A stretch of 51,480 bases of DNA from Rodentibacter sp. Ppn85 (GCF_001999335.1 NZ_MLHS01000019.1:1-51480); one strand, 5' to 3'. Positions 26,877 through 37,830 are shown, numbered from the stretch's first letter. The notes: a model not told the origin generated them from the sequence alone. Program-made: numbers and translations.

Positions 26877-28265
26877 ATGAAAAAGTGGATACTTGGCATT
26901 GGAGCCTTGAGTATTATTGGTTATTTAGGTGTTGTGGGTTATCTTCATCAATTCGATAAAGGGCAAGCTACAAAATTATTAGTGGAAAATCACTATTCCG
27001 GCGACCAACAAAAAGTCGCAGAAACCTTGTTCGGCAACGGATGCCAATATTGCCATAGTCCTAATGCCACACTTCCGTTCTATTCAACACTACCCGTTAT
27101 AAGTAATAAAATGCAAAATGACATTGAACTAGGGCTTCGTGCATTTCGTACGGATCGTTTACTTGAAGGGGCAAAAGATCCAAGCAAATTATCGCAAGCG
27201 GATTTAGCAAAATTACAGCGTGTGATTGAAAATAATGAAATGCCATTACCTGAATTCACTCATTTGCACTGGGGCTCTAAACCTGATGATCAAGAAAAAG
27301 CATTTTTACTCGATTGGATTCGTGAAAAACGCCAAATGCTATTACCGCAAGGAACGCCTAATGCCGATGCAAATCGTCTCGTTCAGCCCATTCCGGATAG
27401 TATCCTGACAGATGCCGCAAAAGTCGCTCTCGGTCATAGTATTTTCTTTGACGGACGCTTATCGGGCGACGGAAGTATTCAATGCCACACTTGTCACCAA
27501 TTGGATAAAGGTGGCGTCGATCGTCTTGCCACCTCAACCGGCATTGATGGAAAAAAAGGCCTGATTAATGCGCCGACAGTGTTTAATGCCGCCTTCAACT
27601 TTGTTCAATTCTGGGATGGTCGTGCAGCGGATTTAGCCGATCAAGCAAAAGGCCCTCCAACGAATCCTCTTGAGATGGGTTCGAATTCTTGGGATGAGAT
27701 CGTAGCACGCTTTGAAACGGATGAAGATTTCAAGAAACGCTTTTTAAAAGAATACCCACAAATCACAAAAGAAACGCTGACTCATGCTATCGGAGAATAT
27801 GAAAAAACTTTGATCACCCCAAATAGTGATTTCGATCGTTACCTGAAAGGCGAACAAACTGCATTAAATTCACAACAACTTCGCGGTTACGAATTATTCA
27901 AACAAAATAAATGCGATACTTGTCATACCGGTGTTTCCCTAGGCGGACAATCCTATGAATATATGGGACTTTACGGCGATTACTTTAAAGATCGCGGTAC
28001 GCCTTTAACAGAGGCTGACGAGGGTCGTTTTGCTCAAACTAAAGATCCTTACGATATGCATCGTTTTAAAGTACCGACACTCCGTAATATTGCTCTCACA
28101 GCCCCTTATTTCCATGATGCTTCGGCAGCAGATCTTAAGGAAGCCGTTCGAGTTATGCTAAAATATCAAAGCAATGTTCAGCAACCAAAACAACAAGACA
28201 TTGATGATATATCCTCATTCCTAGAAAGTTTAACCGGAGAATTCAACGGTGAGAAACTAAAATAG
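26877..28265 (+). CDS. Triheme cytochrome c peroxidase / quinol peroxidase
   Basis: The 462-residue protein is periplasmic and membrane-anchored by an N-terminal helix (WILGIGALSIIGYLGVVGYL). It has three c-type heme sites: C56-QY-C59-H60, C203-HT-C206-H207 and C346-DT-C349-H350. Classical bacterial cytochrome c peroxidases have two; the extra N-terminal heme domain is the mark of the quinol peroxidase studied in Aggregatibacter actinomycetemcomitans and of E. coli YhjA. It would reduce periplasmic hydrogen peroxide using electrons from the quinol pool. GGAGG precedes ATG 26877. A strong FNR box stands upstream. Monocistronic, with terminators on both sides. Confidence 0.93.
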   Translation: MKKWILGIGALSIIGYLGVVGYLHQFDKGQATKLLVENHYSGDQQKVAETLFGNGCQYCHSPNATLPFYSTLPVISNKMQNDIELGLRAFRTDRLLEGAKDPSKLSQADLAKLQRVIENNEMPLPEFTHLHWGSKPDDQEKAFLLDWIREKRQMLLPQGTPNADANRLVQPIPDSILTDAAKVALGHSIFFDGRLSGDGSIQCHTCHQLDKGGVDRLATSTGIDGKKGLINAPTVFNAAFNFVQFWDGRAADLADQAKGPPTNPLEMGSNSWDEIVARFETDEDFKKRFLKEYPQITKETLTHAIGEYEKTLITPNSDFDRYLKGEQTALNSQQLRGYELFKQNKCDTCHTGVSLGGQSYEYMGLYGDYFKDRGTPLTEADEGRFAQTKDPYDMHRFKVPTLRNIALTAPYFHDASAADLKEAVRVMLKYQSNVQQPKQQDIDDISSFLESLTGEFNGEKLK

Positions 28266-28277
28266 TTTTATAACTTG

Positions 28278-28307
28278 AAATGACCGCAAGTGCGGTCATT
28301 TTTTTAT
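28278..28307. terminator. USS-pair terminator between the peroxidase and HAD genes
   Basis: AAATGACCGCA (28278-28288) pairs with TGCGGTCATTT (28291-28301), followed by TTTTTT. The loop is effectively AAGT-sized. It serves convergent genes. Confidence 0.85.
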
Positions 28308-28313
28308 CTATTT

Positions 28314-29099
28314 TTATTCGGGGAAAATTTCGTCCAGAATCAGGGCTAATCCATCTTCATTATTCGTTGCGGTGACACGCTTAGCGACCTGTTTGATCTC
28401 TTCAGGGGCGTTGCCCATTGCCACGCCTAGACCGACATTTTCCAGCATATCAAGATCATTAAAGTTATCCCCAAAGGCGATTGCCTCTTCTTCTTTTACG
28501 TTAAAATAACTTTCTAAAAAGCGTACAGCATTGCCTTTTGTCGCTGATTTTTCCATAACTTCTAAGAAATTTGGGTGGGAACGACAAATACTCAAATACG
28601 GAAACGCAGTTTTTAAACGATTTTCAACATCAATGATTTCATCCGCCTCACCGATAATTTGAATTTTATGCGGTGAATAGCGCATATTTTCATCGTAAGG
28701 ATCAATTTGAATTTTCGTCACACTCTTCTCAAAAGCAACCCATTTGTTATTTACATCACGAGCCACACAATCATTATTAGTGTAATAATTCACCCCTAAC
28801 GCAGGATACTCTGACAAAACACGGTTAATTTTTTGAATATCTTCCGCAGAAATATTTACGGAATAAAGAGCGTTAAACTGACGATCTAAAATTAACGCAC
28901 CGCTAAATGCCACAATGACATTGTAATGTTCAATTTGCTTGGCATAAGGCAAAATACCAAGAGGAGAACGGGCTGAAATGGGTACAAAAGGAATACCATT
29001 TCGGGTAATACGCTGAATAGCAGCTAAGGTTCTTGGGGAAATTTTATGATCGGAGGTTAATAGCGTTCCGTCAAAATCACTGAATACGGCTTTATACAT
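28314..29099 (-). CDS. Cof-type HAD-IIB phosphatase
   Basis: The 261-residue protein is a haloacid dehalogenase phosphatase. Motif I is DFDGTLL (residues 8-14), motif II is ISARS, and the C-terminal motif is GDNFNDLDML. The cap domain is of the IIB type. Relatives such as YidA, YbjI and Cof act on sugar phosphates or flavin and thiamine phosphates; the substrate here cannot be told. GGAG lies before the ATG. It ends a leftward ybeZ-ybeY-HAD cluster, with a 55-bp gap after ybeY. Confidence 0.92.
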   Translation of the reverse strand: MYKAVFSDFDGTLLTSDHKISPRTLAAIQRITRNGIPFVPISARSPLGILPYAKQIEHYNVIVAFSGALILDRQFNALYSVNISAEDIQKINRVLSEYPALGVNYYTNNDCVARDVNNKWVAFEKSVTKIQIDPYDENMRYSPHKIQIIGEADEIIDVENRLKTAFPYLSICRSHPNFLEVMEKSATKGNAVRFLESYFNVKEEEAIAFGDNFNDLDMLENVGLGVAMGNAPEEIKQVAKRVTATNNEDGLALILDEIFPE

Positions 29100-29154
29100 T
29101 GTTACTCCAAATTACTGGCAACGGTATTCCCACTAAAAAGTAAAAATACGGTCG

Positions 29155-29622
29155 CTATTCTTTTTCCAATAAATAAGGATCGGCAAAACCTAAATTTTGC
29201 ATAATCTGTGTTTCCAGGTGTTCCATTTCTTCGGCTTCTTCATCTTCAATATGATCATAGCCCAATAAATGCAAACTACCGTGCACCACCATATGTGCCC
29301 AATGTGCCATAAGTGGTTTTTCTTGTTCTATGGCTTCTCTCTCCACTACTTGGCGACAAATAACCAAATCGCCCAACAAAGGAAGCTCAACTTCATCGGG
29401 ACAATCAAAGGGAAAAGAAAGTACGTTTGTCGGGCGATCTTTCCTACGATAAATGAGATTGAGTTTGTGACTTTCCGCCTCATCCACAATACGCACTGTC
29501 ATTTCCACATTATCGCTTTCCGGTTGCACTGCCACTGTTGCCCATTGTGTAATTTGACTTTCCGTTGGTAAACCTTGTGTATTTTCAGTGGCGATCTGTA
29601 AATCAATTAATATATTTCCCAT
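29155..29622 (-). CDS. ybeY: Endoribonuclease YbeY
   Basis: YbeY is a zinc RNase needed for 16S rRNA 3'-end maturation and ribosome quality control. The 155 residues contain the H3 motif: H114, H118 and H124 in [22 protein letters not shown] is also typical. It starts directly after ybeZ stops, so the two are co-translated. The short size and motif make the call safe. Confidence 0.97.
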   Translation of the reverse strand: MGNILIDLQIATENTQGLPTESQITQWATVAVQPESDNVEMTVRIVDEAESHKLNLIYRRKDRPTNVLSFPFDCPDEVELPLLGDLVICRQVVEREAIEQEKPLMAHWAHMVVHGSLHLLGYDHIEDEEAEEMEHLETQIMQNLGFADPYLLEKE

Positions 29623-29623
29623 A

Positions 29624-30706
29624 CTATCCTGCTAAATTCTCTGTGAAAACCGACCGCTCTTTTTCCCGCTCTACCTTACGTTGTTCGGCTAACGCTTTGC
29701 GGCGGGCTTCATCTTTTATTTCCCATGCCTCATAGGCTTGTACTACTTTTGCCACGACTGGATGACGCACAATGTCTTTACTATCAAAATAATTGAAACT
29801 CAACTCGGGGACGTTTTCCAACACTTCAATGGCATGGCGCAAACCTGATTTCGTGCTACGAGGTAAATCGATTTGAGTAATGTCGCCGGTAATCACCGCC
29901 TTAGAATTAAAGCCGATACGGGTAAGGAACATTTTCATCTGCTCAACGGTAGTATTTTGGCTTTCATCTAAAATAATAAAACTGTCATTGAGTGTTCGCC
30001 CACGCATATAGGCTAAAGGGGCGATTTCAATCACATTACGCTCCATCAATTTTTGTACACGTTCAAACCCTAACATTTCAAACAGGGCATCATACAGCGG
30101 TCGTAAATAAGGCTCTATTTTTTGCCCTAAATCCCCCGGCAAAAAGCCTAATTTTTCACCTGCCTCTACCGCCGGGCGGGTTAATAACACACGGCGGATT
30201 TCTTGTCTTTCCAAGGCTTCTACCGCAGCCGCAACCGCTAAAAAGGTTTTCCCCGTACCTGCCGGCCCGATACCGAAACTAATATCGTGGGTTAAAATAT
30301 TATGTAAATATTGAATTTGATTTTCACCGCGCGGCTTAATCATACCCCGTTTAGTTTTAATTGTGGTGCTGTAAACCTTGCTTTCTGTACGATTGAGATC
30401 CGCCTGAGAAAGCATTCGGCTTTCTTGTAACGCAATATGTACGTCTTCTAAATCTAATTCCGTGACTTTACCTTTAATAGGGGCGGTTTCCAGATATAAA
30501 TCTTGAATTAATTTGACCGCACTTTGCACAAGTTTTTCGTGGTGAGGTTTAGGGTTTTCCTCATTTGATTTGATAGTAAACGTGAAGTTATTTCGAGAAA
30601 TATTGAGATTAAATTCTGTTTCAATCAACTTAAGATGCTCGTCAAATGCACCGCAAAGTGATTGAAGACGTGTATTGTCTTGGGGTTCGAGAGTGAATGT
30701 TGTCAT
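29624..30706 (-). CDS. ybeZ: PhoH-like ATPase YbeZ
   Basis: The 360-residue protein has a PhoH P-loop domain: Walker A GPAGTGKT (147-154) and Walker [10 protein letters not shown] (243-251). An N-terminal KH-like region precedes it. YbeZ partners with YbeY in rRNA maturation and is encoded next to it in many proteobacteria. The C-terminal tail is charged and coiled ([17 protein letters not shown]). In E. coli the cluster continues with lnt and corC; here a HAD phosphatase follows instead. Confidence 0.95.
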   Translation of the reverse strand: MTTFTLEPQDNTRLQSLCGAFDEHLKLIETEFNLNISRNNFTFTIKSNEENPKPHHEKLVQSAVKLIQDLYLETAPIKGKVTELDLEDVHIALQESRMLSQADLNRTESKVYSTTIKTKRGMIKPRGENQIQYLHNILTHDISFGIGPAGTGKTFLAVAAAVEALERQEIRRVLLTRPAVEAGEKLGFLPGDLGQKIEPYLRPLYDALFEMLGFERVQKLMERNVIEIAPLAYMRGRTLNDSFIILDESQNTTVEQMKMFLTRIGFNSKAVITGDITQIDLPRSTKSGLRHAIEVLENVPELSFNYFDSKDIVRHPVVAKVVQAYEAWEIKDEARRKALAEQRKVEREKERSVFTENLAG

Positions 30707-30760
30707 TAAGATTGCTTATGGTTAATTTTCAGTTGGAGATTATTTTAATCAATTATTGGG

Positions 30761-30786
30761 AAGTGCGGTCAAAATTAACCGCACTT
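30761..30786. terminator. USS-pair hairpin between gshAB and ybeZ
   Basis: AAGTGCGGT (30761-30769) pairs with ACCGCACTT (30778-30786). A T-run follows on plus only, whereas both flanking genes run on minus. On the minus strand the hairpin lacks a U-tract, so termination of gshAB is uncertain. Confidence 0.5.
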
Positions 30787-30797
30787 TTTAACAACGT

Positions 30798-33077
30798 TTA
30801 ACGTACTTTCAGTTCCGGAAATAACATTTCCAGTACATTCAAAGTGACACGACGGGATTTTCCGGCATAAGGGAAAATATGCATCATCATCATCGGATTG
30901 AAGTTTGCTTCAATCACCCCCCACGACTGCAAATTATTTTCCGCCGGTTTGGTTAAATCCGGAATAATCAAATCCACGCCGCAAACGGTAGCCCCCATCG
31001 CTTTGGCAATACCAACCGCAAGTTGTTTATAACTTTCATGCATTTGTTCCGTCACATCAATAGAATCGCCGCCGGTACTAATATTTGAATTAGCTCGTAG
31101 CTGCACAATCAGATCTCTTGGCGGGATAGAATCGACCGTCCATCCTTGTTCTTTTAATTGAAGTTTCTCAATATCACCCAGAACAATTTTTTTCAATGGG
31201 GTACGACTGCCGTCTCCACGCAAAGGATGATCGTTTTTCATTGCGACCAATTCTTTCACAGTATGTTCGCCGTCACCTACGACATTTGCCGGCACTCGTA
31301 ATAATACCGCCAAGGTTTGCCCGCCCAGTACAAAGAAACGATATTCGGTACCGATTAAATAATCTTCGATCATAATTTCGTTATCTTCACGGAAAGCGAT
31401 TTCTACCGCTTTGGCAAAATCATCGCGGTTTTGTACACCTTGTTGGAAAATCGTGATACCCAGACCAAAATTCGTGGATTTCGGTTTAATCACTACCGCA
31501 CGGTTTTCAAAAAGCGGAAAACTTTCAACCGCAGTTTTCACATCCGTAAATTCAACACTTTGCGGCACATTAAAACCGGCTTTTGCCAACACTTTTTTGG
31601 TAACCACTTTATTTTCCATAATTAACGGAGAAATATAACTATCATGTGAAGTCATATTGCCGTTTTTCACATATTCAATATGATCACCGTATTGCAAACT
31701 GAGGAATTGATCACGCTCGTCCAGAATTTCGATCTTCAGCCCTTTTTGAATTGCATCAAACATTAATGCCTGTGTCGAAAGTTCCATATTGTCAAAAGCG
31801 GACAAGGCATAGAAACGTTCAAACGCATTTTTCTTATTGCCTTTCGCAATATCCGCCCCTAACTGCTGATAGCCCCCGAATTTATCAATGGCAACGACGA
31901 TGTTAGCGCAGAGTGTGTCGCGCGGATTCGCAAATTGTGCAAATTTTTCTTTTACGATAGCTTTAATTTCATCACTTGCTTGAAGAACGTTAAGCATATT
32001 CATCATTTCAAGTAATACTAACTCCCCTTCCACAGCGTAAGCCGTTGGTGATAAAGGGTCTTCCCAAGACACTTCGGCAAGGCGGGTTTTACCTAATTCT
32101 ATGTCACCTTGATCAGCAGTGTGATCCAGCCATGCCATCAATAAAATGAAATAATGGACGAACTTCGCATCTTCCAACGTAATGCCATACGGTGTAAAAG
32201 GATTGAGATCAAAAAGACGGAACTCAAGATATTGGATACCCGTTTTGAGTAAATCACGGGCTTTTGCCGCACCACGCAAACGCACATTAGAATAGAATTC
32301 TTTTTCTGCAATCAACTTACCGCTATTTACCCAGTACTCAAGGCTATCAGCGTAGGATTGTAAACTATTGAAAGAAACCTTGATTTCAGGATCATTCACA
32401 TAACCGAAAGGACTTGAACGCAAACTACGCACATATTGATTGGGCTGAAGCGGTGTTCCGTCACGAAAATAATTTTCATCAACCGTTGGCGTAGCAGAGA
32501 AGAAATAAAGCAGAATCCATTGATAGCGAAGGAAATTTTTCGCAATTTTTAGATATAAATCATTCTGAAAATCCACCGCACTTTTTTGTTCCGTTTGAGC
32601 TTCAAAAAGCGCTTGAACAAACGCCGGATCCAATTGGAAATTATAGTGAATGCCACTGACCATTTGTTTATATTTGCCATAGCTTTTCACTAAATGCTCA
32701 CGATATGCTACATCTTTCGGATTATCCAATTGTGCAACCTTAATTTGCTTTTCCGATGGCAACCCTGCCGGCATACTGAATGGGAAAATATATTCACTTT
32801 CGGGAAGGGTACGCAATGTCACTTCATGAATAGCCGAAAGCCAACGCAGCGCATCTTCCAATGTTTTAGACGGTGGCGTGATCAATTCAAGCTGGCTTTC
32901 TGCAAAATCAGTTTGAATATAAGGATGAAAACTACGATTACCAAAGGCTTTCGGATGTTCGGTAGTGACAATAGAGCCATCCGCATAGACACGTTGGCTT
33001 TCTTTTTCAATACCAAATAAACCTTGTTGAAAAAGTAATTCGAGATGATGTTGTTTAATGATGTTCTGGATATTCAT
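30798..33077 (-). CDS. gshAB: Bifunctional glutamate-cysteine ligase/glutathione synthetase
   Basis: GshAB (GshF) makes glutathione from Glu, Cys and Gly in one polypeptide. The 759 residues have an N-terminal GshA-type ligase (GLFGIEKESQR, then FNLDPAF-like and FRLFDLNPFTPYG) and a C-terminal ATP-grasp domain from about residue 490. The ATP-grasp part includes VVIKPKSTNFGLGI and GVIEANFNPMMMMH. Such fusions occur in Pasteurella multocida and streptococci. H. influenzae is known to take up glutathione instead, so the gene helps place the organism. AAGGG precedes the ATG. It lies downstream of the terC gene on the same strand. Confidence 0.95.
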   Translation of the reverse strand: MNIQNIIKQHHLELLFQQGLFGIEKESQRVYADGSIVTTEHPKAFGNRSFHPYIQTDFAESQLELITPPSKTLEDALRWLSAIHEVTLRTLPESEYIFPFSMPAGLPSEKQIKVAQLDNPKDVAYREHLVKSYGKYKQMVSGIHYNFQLDPAFVQALFEAQTEQKSAVDFQNDLYLKIAKNFLRYQWILLYFFSATPTVDENYFRDGTPLQPNQYVRSLRSSPFGYVNDPEIKVSFNSLQSYADSLEYWVNSGKLIAEKEFYSNVRLRGAAKARDLLKTGIQYLEFRLFDLNPFTPYGITLEDAKFVHYFILLMAWLDHTADQGDIELGKTRLAEVSWEDPLSPTAYAVEGELVLLEMMNMLNVLQASDEIKAIVKEKFAQFANPRDTLCANIVVAIDKFGGYQQLGADIAKGNKKNAFERFYALSAFDNMELSTQALMFDAIQKGLKIEILDERDQFLSLQYGDHIEYVKNGNMTSHDSYISPLIMENKVVTKKVLAKAGFNVPQSVEFTDVKTAVESFPLFENRAVVIKPKSTNFGLGITIFQQGVQNRDDFAKAVEIAFREDNEIMIEDYLIGTEYRFFVLGGQTLAVLLRVPANVVGDGEHTVKELVAMKNDHPLRGDGSRTPLKKIVLGDIEKLQLKEQGWTVDSIPPRDLIVQLRANSNISTGGDSIDVTEQMHESYKQLAVGIAKAMGATVCGVDLIIPDLTKPAENNLQSWGVIEANFNPMMMMHIFPYAGKSRRVTLNVLEMLFPELKVR

Positions 33078-33164
33078 AGTAAGCCCTTTTAGAAAAGAAC
33101 CATTATGGTTCGATTCTTCAGAAAAATAAATAAGAAAATTGAATATAACGAAAATATTAATTTA

Positions 33165-33196
33165 TATAAAAAATGCGCTCATTTCTGACCGCACTT
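33165..33196 (-). terminator. USS-containing terminator after the terC gene
   Basis: On the minus strand AAGTGCGGTCA pairs with TGAGCGCATTT (10 of 11 positions), followed by TTT-rich sequence. Only one arm is an exact USS; the other is degenerate. Confidence 0.7.
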
Positions 33197-33202
33197 TTCT
33201 TA

Positions 33203-33916
33203 CTATTTTATTAATTTTCTCATTCGAATATTCAACACTTCTACTACTACAGAAAAACCCATTGCGAAATAGATATAGCCTTTTGAGATATGTATATCAA
33301 GGCTTTCTGTAATGAGGCTGATTCCCACTAAAATTAAAAATGCTAAAGCGAGAATTTTTAACGTCGGGTGAGTATCCACAAAATCACCGATTGGTTTCGC
33401 TGCAAATAACATCACTCCGACAGCAATGATGATCGCTAAAATCATCACCGGTAAATGCTCTGCCATACCGACGGCGGTAATGACCGAATCAAGGGAAAAT
33501 ACAATATCTAATATGGCTATCTGAATCAATACACCAAGATAACTGACTTTCTTTTCATTTTCATTTTTATGATGATCTTCAGGATGAAGCACTTCTTTAA
33601 TTTCACCGATACTTTTTACTACTAAGAACAGCCCACCCAAGAATAAAATTAAATCCCGTCCGGAAATCTCTTGATTAAATAAAGCAAACAGCGGTTCGGT
33701 TAATTTCATCATCCAAGCAAGCGACATCAAGAGTAAAATTCGAGAGATCATCGCTAAAGATAAACCGATAATACGCCCGGACTGACGCTGATGTGCCGGT
33801 AAACGTCCTACTAAAATACTAATAAAAATAATATTATCGATCCCTAAAACAATTTCAAGTGCGGTTAATGTCGCAAGAGAAAGCCAAGCTTCGGGATCAC
33901 TAAGCCATTCAAACAT
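33203..33916 (-). CDS. TerC-family integral membrane protein (YgdQ-like)
   Basis: The 237-residue protein has about seven membrane helices. It carries the two conserved acidic helix motifs of the TerC family, EIVLGIDNIIFIS and DIVFSLDSVITAVG. A histidine-rich, charged loop (HPEDHHKNENEKK) lies between the halves. TerC-family members are linked to metal (notably Mn) export or metalation of exported proteins; the specificity here is unknown. It stands next to uvrC, as in H. influenzae from memory. Confidence 0.9.
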   Translation of the reverse strand: MFEWLSDPEAWLSLATLTALEIVLGIDNIIFISILVGRLPAHQRQSGRIIGLSLAMISRILLLMSLAWMMKLTEPLFALFNQEISGRDLILFLGGLFLVVKSIGEIKEVLHPEDHHKNENEKKVSYLGVLIQIAILDIVFSLDSVITAVGMAEHLPVMILAIIIAVGVMLFAAKPIGDFVDTHPTLKILALAFLILVGISLITESLDIHISKGYIYFAMGFSVVVEVLNIRMRKLIK

Positions 33917-33985
33917 GATTTGTTCCTATAAAAATTCAAAAAGCGGATCATAATCACTTTATAAAGAAAAGCAATGAGTATTTCA

Positions 33986-35812
33986 TCAACTTCTCAAGGT
34001 TTCATAGATCGTTTCCGCCAATTTTCTTGAAATTCCCGGCACGGAAGCAATCTCGTCCACGGTGGCATTTTTCACGCCTTGCAAACCGCCCAAGTATTTC
34101 AATAAGGCTTGACGGCGTTTCGCACCGACCCCCTCAATACTTTCCAACCCACTGTGAGTAAAAGCGTTTTGACGTTTTTTGCGGTGCCCGCTAATGGCGT
34201 GATTATGACTTTCATCACGAATATACTGGATTAAATGCAGAGCTAAACTATCATCGGGTAAATGAATCTCACGGTTTTGTTTGCTGATAATCAGCACTTC
34301 TTGCCCTGCCCGGCGATCTACTCCCTTCGCCACACCAATTAAGTGCGGTCGGTTTTTATCCCATTTTACATTCAAATGAAGAAATACATCTAAAGCACGA
34401 TTAAGTTGCCCTTTTCCCCCGTCAATAAGGATCACATCAGGGATTTTTTCCTCTTCTAAATCACGGTCATAGCGTTTTTTTAGCGCTTGTTCCATTGCCG
34501 CATAGTCATCGCCACCGGTAATCCCCTCAATGTTAAATCGCCGATAATCGGATTTTAGCGGGCCTTCTTGATTGAACACCACACAAGATGCCACCGTTTG
34601 ATTTCCCATCGTATGACTAATATCAAAACATTCCATTCGCTTAATTTCCGACACGTTAAGTAATTCGCATAAGGCTTGATAACGCTCGGACATTCGTGAG
34701 GATTGCTTGAGTTGGGTGGCAAGCGCCGCTTTCGCATTCACTTGTGCCAGCTGTAAATATTTTCCTTTATCCCCTTTTACGCTTTCTTGGATCGTAACTT
34801 TTCTACCTGCTTGCTCCGTAAGTAGTGTTTCCAATTCTGTTTTTTCAGCGAGTTTTCGATCCACAATAATGCTATTTGGAATACTTCTGCCCTGATGCCC
34901 CTGTAAATAAAATTGCCCGACGAAGGTTTCCGTCAACTCGGAAAGATCCGTATTTGCCGGCACTTTAGGGAAATAACTGCGATTGCCCAATACTTTTCCT
35001 TGGCGGATAAACATCACTTGCACACAAGCTAAACCATGTTGATAAGCAATAGACATAATATCCATATCGTCCAATCGCTCGTTAGACACAAACTGTTTTT
35101 CGATGACAGAACGCACCGCTTGAATTTGATCGCGATAACGTGCCGCTTGCTCAAAATCCAAATCTTGGCTTGCCTGATCCATTTTGCCGATCAAATAATC
35201 CAGCACTTGTTGATCTTGACTTTGTAAAAATAAACGGGCCAGTTCCACTTGTTGAGAATACTCTTCATCAGTTACATAGCCTGCCACACAAGGGGCGGAA
35301 CAACGCCCGATTTGATATTGCAAGCAAGGGCGGGAGCGATTGGCATAAACAGAATTTTCACACTGGCGCACCGGGAATAATTTTTGGATCAAAGATAAGG
35401 TTTCCCGCACAGCCCCTGCGTGGGGATAAGGGCCAAAATATTCACCGGCAATTTTTTTTGCCCCACGATAAGCGGTAATACGCGGATGACGATCTTTAGT
35501 CAATAAAATAAAAGGATAGGATTTATCATCACGCAGCAACACATTGTAACGGGGCTGATACAGTTTGATGTAATTATGCTCTAATAACAGCGCTTCCGTT
35601 TCGGAAGAGGTGATCGTGGTGTCAATATGATGAATGGAGGCGACCAACGCTTCCGTTTTCTTACTACTGAGATTGGATCGAAAATAACTTGACAGACGCT
35701 TTTTTAAATCTTTCGCTTTCCCCACATAAATAACCTGATCTTTATCGTCATACATACGATAAACGCCGGGTTCATGAGAAACATTTGTTAGGAATTTTTT
35801 TGCCTCAAACAT
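33986..35812 (-). CDS. uvrC: Excinuclease ABC subunit C
   Basis: UvrC makes both incisions in nucleotide excision repair. The 608 residues show the N-terminal GIY-YIG nuclease ([18 protein letters not shown]), the Cys-rich [20 protein letters not shown] region and the UVR motif near residue 200. An RNase H-like endonuclease ([10 protein letters not shown]) and C-terminal helix-hairpin-helix pair follow. The start lies just after the kdsB stop, so they are co-transcribed. Confidence 0.97.
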   Translation of the reverse strand: MFEAKKFLTNVSHEPGVYRMYDDKDQVIYVGKAKDLKKRLSSYFRSNLSSKKTEALVASIHHIDTTITSSETEALLLEHNYIKLYQPRYNVLLRDDKSYPFILLTKDRHPRITAYRGAKKIAGEYFGPYPHAGAVRETLSLIQKLFPVRQCENSVYANRSRPCLQYQIGRCSAPCVAGYVTDEEYSQQVELARLFLQSQDQQVLDYLIGKMDQASQDLDFEQAARYRDQIQAVRSVIEKQFVSNERLDDMDIMSIAYQHGLACVQVMFIRQGKVLGNRSYFPKVPANTDLSELTETFVGQFYLQGHQGRSIPNSIIVDRKLAEKTELETLLTEQAGRKVTIQESVKGDKGKYLQLAQVNAKAALATQLKQSSRMSERYQALCELLNVSEIKRMECFDISHTMGNQTVASCVVFNQEGPLKSDYRRFNIEGITGGDDYAAMEQALKKRYDRDLEEEKIPDVILIDGGKGQLNRALDVFLHLNVKWDKNRPHLIGVAKGVDRRAGQEVLIISKQNREIHLPDDSLALHLIQYIRDESHNHAISGHRKKRQNAFTHSGLESIEGVGAKRRQALLKYLGGLQGVKNATVDEIASVPGISRKLAETIYETLRS

Positions 35813-35813
35813 C

Positions 35814-36578
35814 TTAATTCGCCGCTAAAATCGACCGCACTTTTTCTAAATCCGCTATCGTATCCACGCCCACCGCAGGCACTTCCTTCGCCAGTTCCGC
35901 ATGAATTCTCGCCGCATTCCATAGCACTCGTAGCTGTTCCAATTTTTCTAAATTTTCCAACACGGTAGGTTCCCACTGCACATATTTCTTGATAAAACCG
36001 GTACGGTAAGCATAAATACCGATATGACGCAAATATACATCCGTCAATGCTACTTTCGCGACATCCTGCAAGTCCATAAATCGGTCTCGATCGTAAGGTA
36101 TTACCGAGCGAGAAAAATACAGCACATAGCCGTCTTTATCCATCACCAGTTTAACCACATTAGGATTAAATAATTCTTCCGCTTCGTGAATTTTCACTGC
36201 AAGGGTTGCCATATTCACGTTAAATTTTGCTAAATTTTCCGCTACTTGTCGAACAATCACCGGCGGAATAAGCGGTTCATCACCTTGAATATTCACGATA
36301 ATTTCATCATCGGGAATAGCAAGTTTTTCCACCACCTCGGCTAAACGCTCTGTGCCGGAATTATGCCGTTCCGATGTCATACAAACTTCCGCCCCAAAAC
36401 CTTGTGCAACTTTCTCCACATTTTCGTTATCGGTCGCAATAATCACGCGACTTGCCCCTGATTGTCGGGCTTTTTCAAATACGTGTTGAATCATCGGTTT
36501 TCCGACAATTTCCGCAAGAGGTTTCCCCGGCAAACGGGATGAAGAAAAACGAGCAGGGATAATGACAGTAAATGACAT
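35814..36578 (-). CDS. kdsB: 3-deoxy-manno-octulosonate cytidylyltransferase
   Basis: KdsB activates Kdo as CMP-Kdo for lipopolysaccharide core synthesis. The 254 residues begin [19 protein letters not shown], the nucleotide-binding signature. NIQGDEPLI is also typical. AAGGA precedes the ATG. It lies 51 bp after the Trm112-like gene in the msbA-lpxK-ycaR-kdsB order conserved in gamma-proteobacteria. Confidence 0.97.
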   Translation of the reverse strand: MSFTVIIPARFSSSRLPGKPLAEIVGKPMIQHVFEKARQSGASRVIIATDNENVEKVAQGFGAEVCMTSERHNSGTERLAEVVEKLAIPDDEIIVNIQGDEPLIPPVIVRQVAENLAKFNVNMATLAVKIHEAEELFNPNVVKLVMDKDGYVLYFSRSVIPYDRDRFMDLQDVAKVALTDVYLRHIGIYAYRTGFIKKYVQWEPTVLENLEKLEQLRVLWNAARIHAELAKEVPAVGVDTIADLEKVRSILAAN

Positions 36579-36629
36579 AAAATATTCCTTGTTATCTTTA
36601 ATAATCCTAAAGGTTTAATAGCCTAAAAG

Positions 36630-36809
36630 TTAATCAGTGATCTTTTCCGCTTTTTCGGCAAGCAATATCGGTATGCCGTTTTCGATAGGATAAGCTAAAT
36701 GTTCATAGCGACAAATGAACTGTTGGTTTTCGGCATCATATTGCAAGCGGGCTAGGCAACTAGGGCAAGCGATGACTTCAAGTAACTTTGGGTTTATTCG
36801 CTCAGACAT
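36630..36809 (-). CDS. ycaR: Trm112/YcaR-family small protein
   Basis: The 59-residue protein contains ACPSCLARL, a CxxC followed by a beta-rich tail ([14 protein letters not shown]) of the Trm112 family. In this family one zinc pair is often lost, as here: CRYEH has a single Cys. The role is probably scaffold-like but is not known in bacteria. The ATG at 36809 overlaps the lpxK stop by 8 bp. An in-frame ATG 23 codons earlier lies inside lpxK and is rejected. Confidence 0.9.
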   Translation of the reverse strand: MSERINPKLLEVIACPSCLARLQYDAENQQFICRYEHLAYPIENGIPILLAEKAEKITD

Positions 36810-37800
36810 TTTTGTATCGCTCCACCAATTCGCCAATTTTCTGCCAAAAGTGCGGTAAATTTTCGCCTTGTTTTTCAACCTCTGTTATTTCCGCCTCTAC
36901 CGGCACATACCACCAATTTTCTTTTGCAAACTCTCGGCATTTTACCGCATCTTTTTCCGTCATAAAGAGCGGTTGGTTTTGTGAGAATTTTTCTAACTGA
37001 GCCAGTTCAAAATGTTGATGATCCTGAAAACCTTGGGTTTGTATTAATTTGATTCCTAATTTTTCCAACATTGTAAAAAATCGTTGCGGATGGCCAATTC
37101 CCGCAATTGCAGCCCCGGCGGAAAATTCACTTAATAAGCGTTTTTCGCTCGTTTTTAAATTAATTGCATAGCGAGGAAGTAAGCTCATCACTACATCGGA
37201 ATAGCGGTTTTTCCCCCCGTTAGTAATAATCAGATCTACCTTTTTTAATCGGGCGGGTAATTCCCGCAATGGTCCGGCAGGCAATACAAAACCATTGCCA
37301 AGCCCTCGTTCGGCATCCATTACTACAATTTCAACATCCCGTTGTAACTTATAATGTTGTAATCCATCATCTGAAATAATGATGTCGCAATCCCCCTGCT
37401 TCAAGAGTAATTCAACGGCTTGCCGGCGATTTGGCGAAATCACCACAGGCACACCGGTGCGTTTAGCAATGAGAACTGGTTCGTCTCCTCCTTCAAAGGG
37501 ATGCGTATCCGTTGTAACCAGCAACGGATAAGTTTTAGCCTGGCTACCATAACCACGAGAAATAACACCGACACGCCATCCGTGTTTTTTCATTTCTTGC
37601 ACCAACCACACCACAACCGGCGTTTTGCCATTACCGCCTACAGACAAATTTCCAACAATCACAACAGGTTTCGGCGCACGATAAGAAGCGATGAAACCTA
37701 AAGAAAATAACACTCGGCGAGTTTGGCTAATTAACCAAAATAACAGCGAAAATGGTAGAAGAAACCAAGCAAGTTTGGAATGAGAATACCAAAATGGCAT
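36802..37800 (-). CDS. lpxK: Tetraacyldisaccharide 4'-kinase
   Basis: LpxK phosphorylates lipid A precursor at the 4' position in the inner membrane. The 332 residues have one N-terminal hydrophobic helix ([15 protein letters not shown]) and the P-loop [11 protein letters not shown] (50-60). GAGAGG lies upstream of ATG 37800; the ATG nine codons earlier overlaps that ribosome site. It follows msbA but is separated by a strong hairpin and a possible small ORF, so read-through or another promoter is needed. Confidence 0.96.
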   Translation of the reverse strand: MPFWYSHSKLAWFLLPFSLLFWLISQTRRVLFSLGFIASYRAPKPVVIVGNLSVGGNGKTPVVVWLVQEMKKHGWRVGVISRGYGSQAKTYPLLVTTDTHPFEGGDEPVLIAKRTGVPVVISPNRRQAVELLLKQGDCDIIISDDGLQHYKLQRDVEIVVMDAERGLGNGFVLPAGPLRELPARLKKVDLIITNGGKNRYSDVVMSLLPRYAINLKTSEKRLLSEFSAGAAIAGIGHPQRFFTMLEKLGIKLIQTQGFQDHQHFELAQLEKFSQNQPLFMTEKDAVKCREFAKENWWYVPVEAEITEVEKQGENLPHFWQKIGELVERYKNV

Positions 37801-37830
37801 AAATGTTCCTCTCAAAAGTGCGGACAAAAC

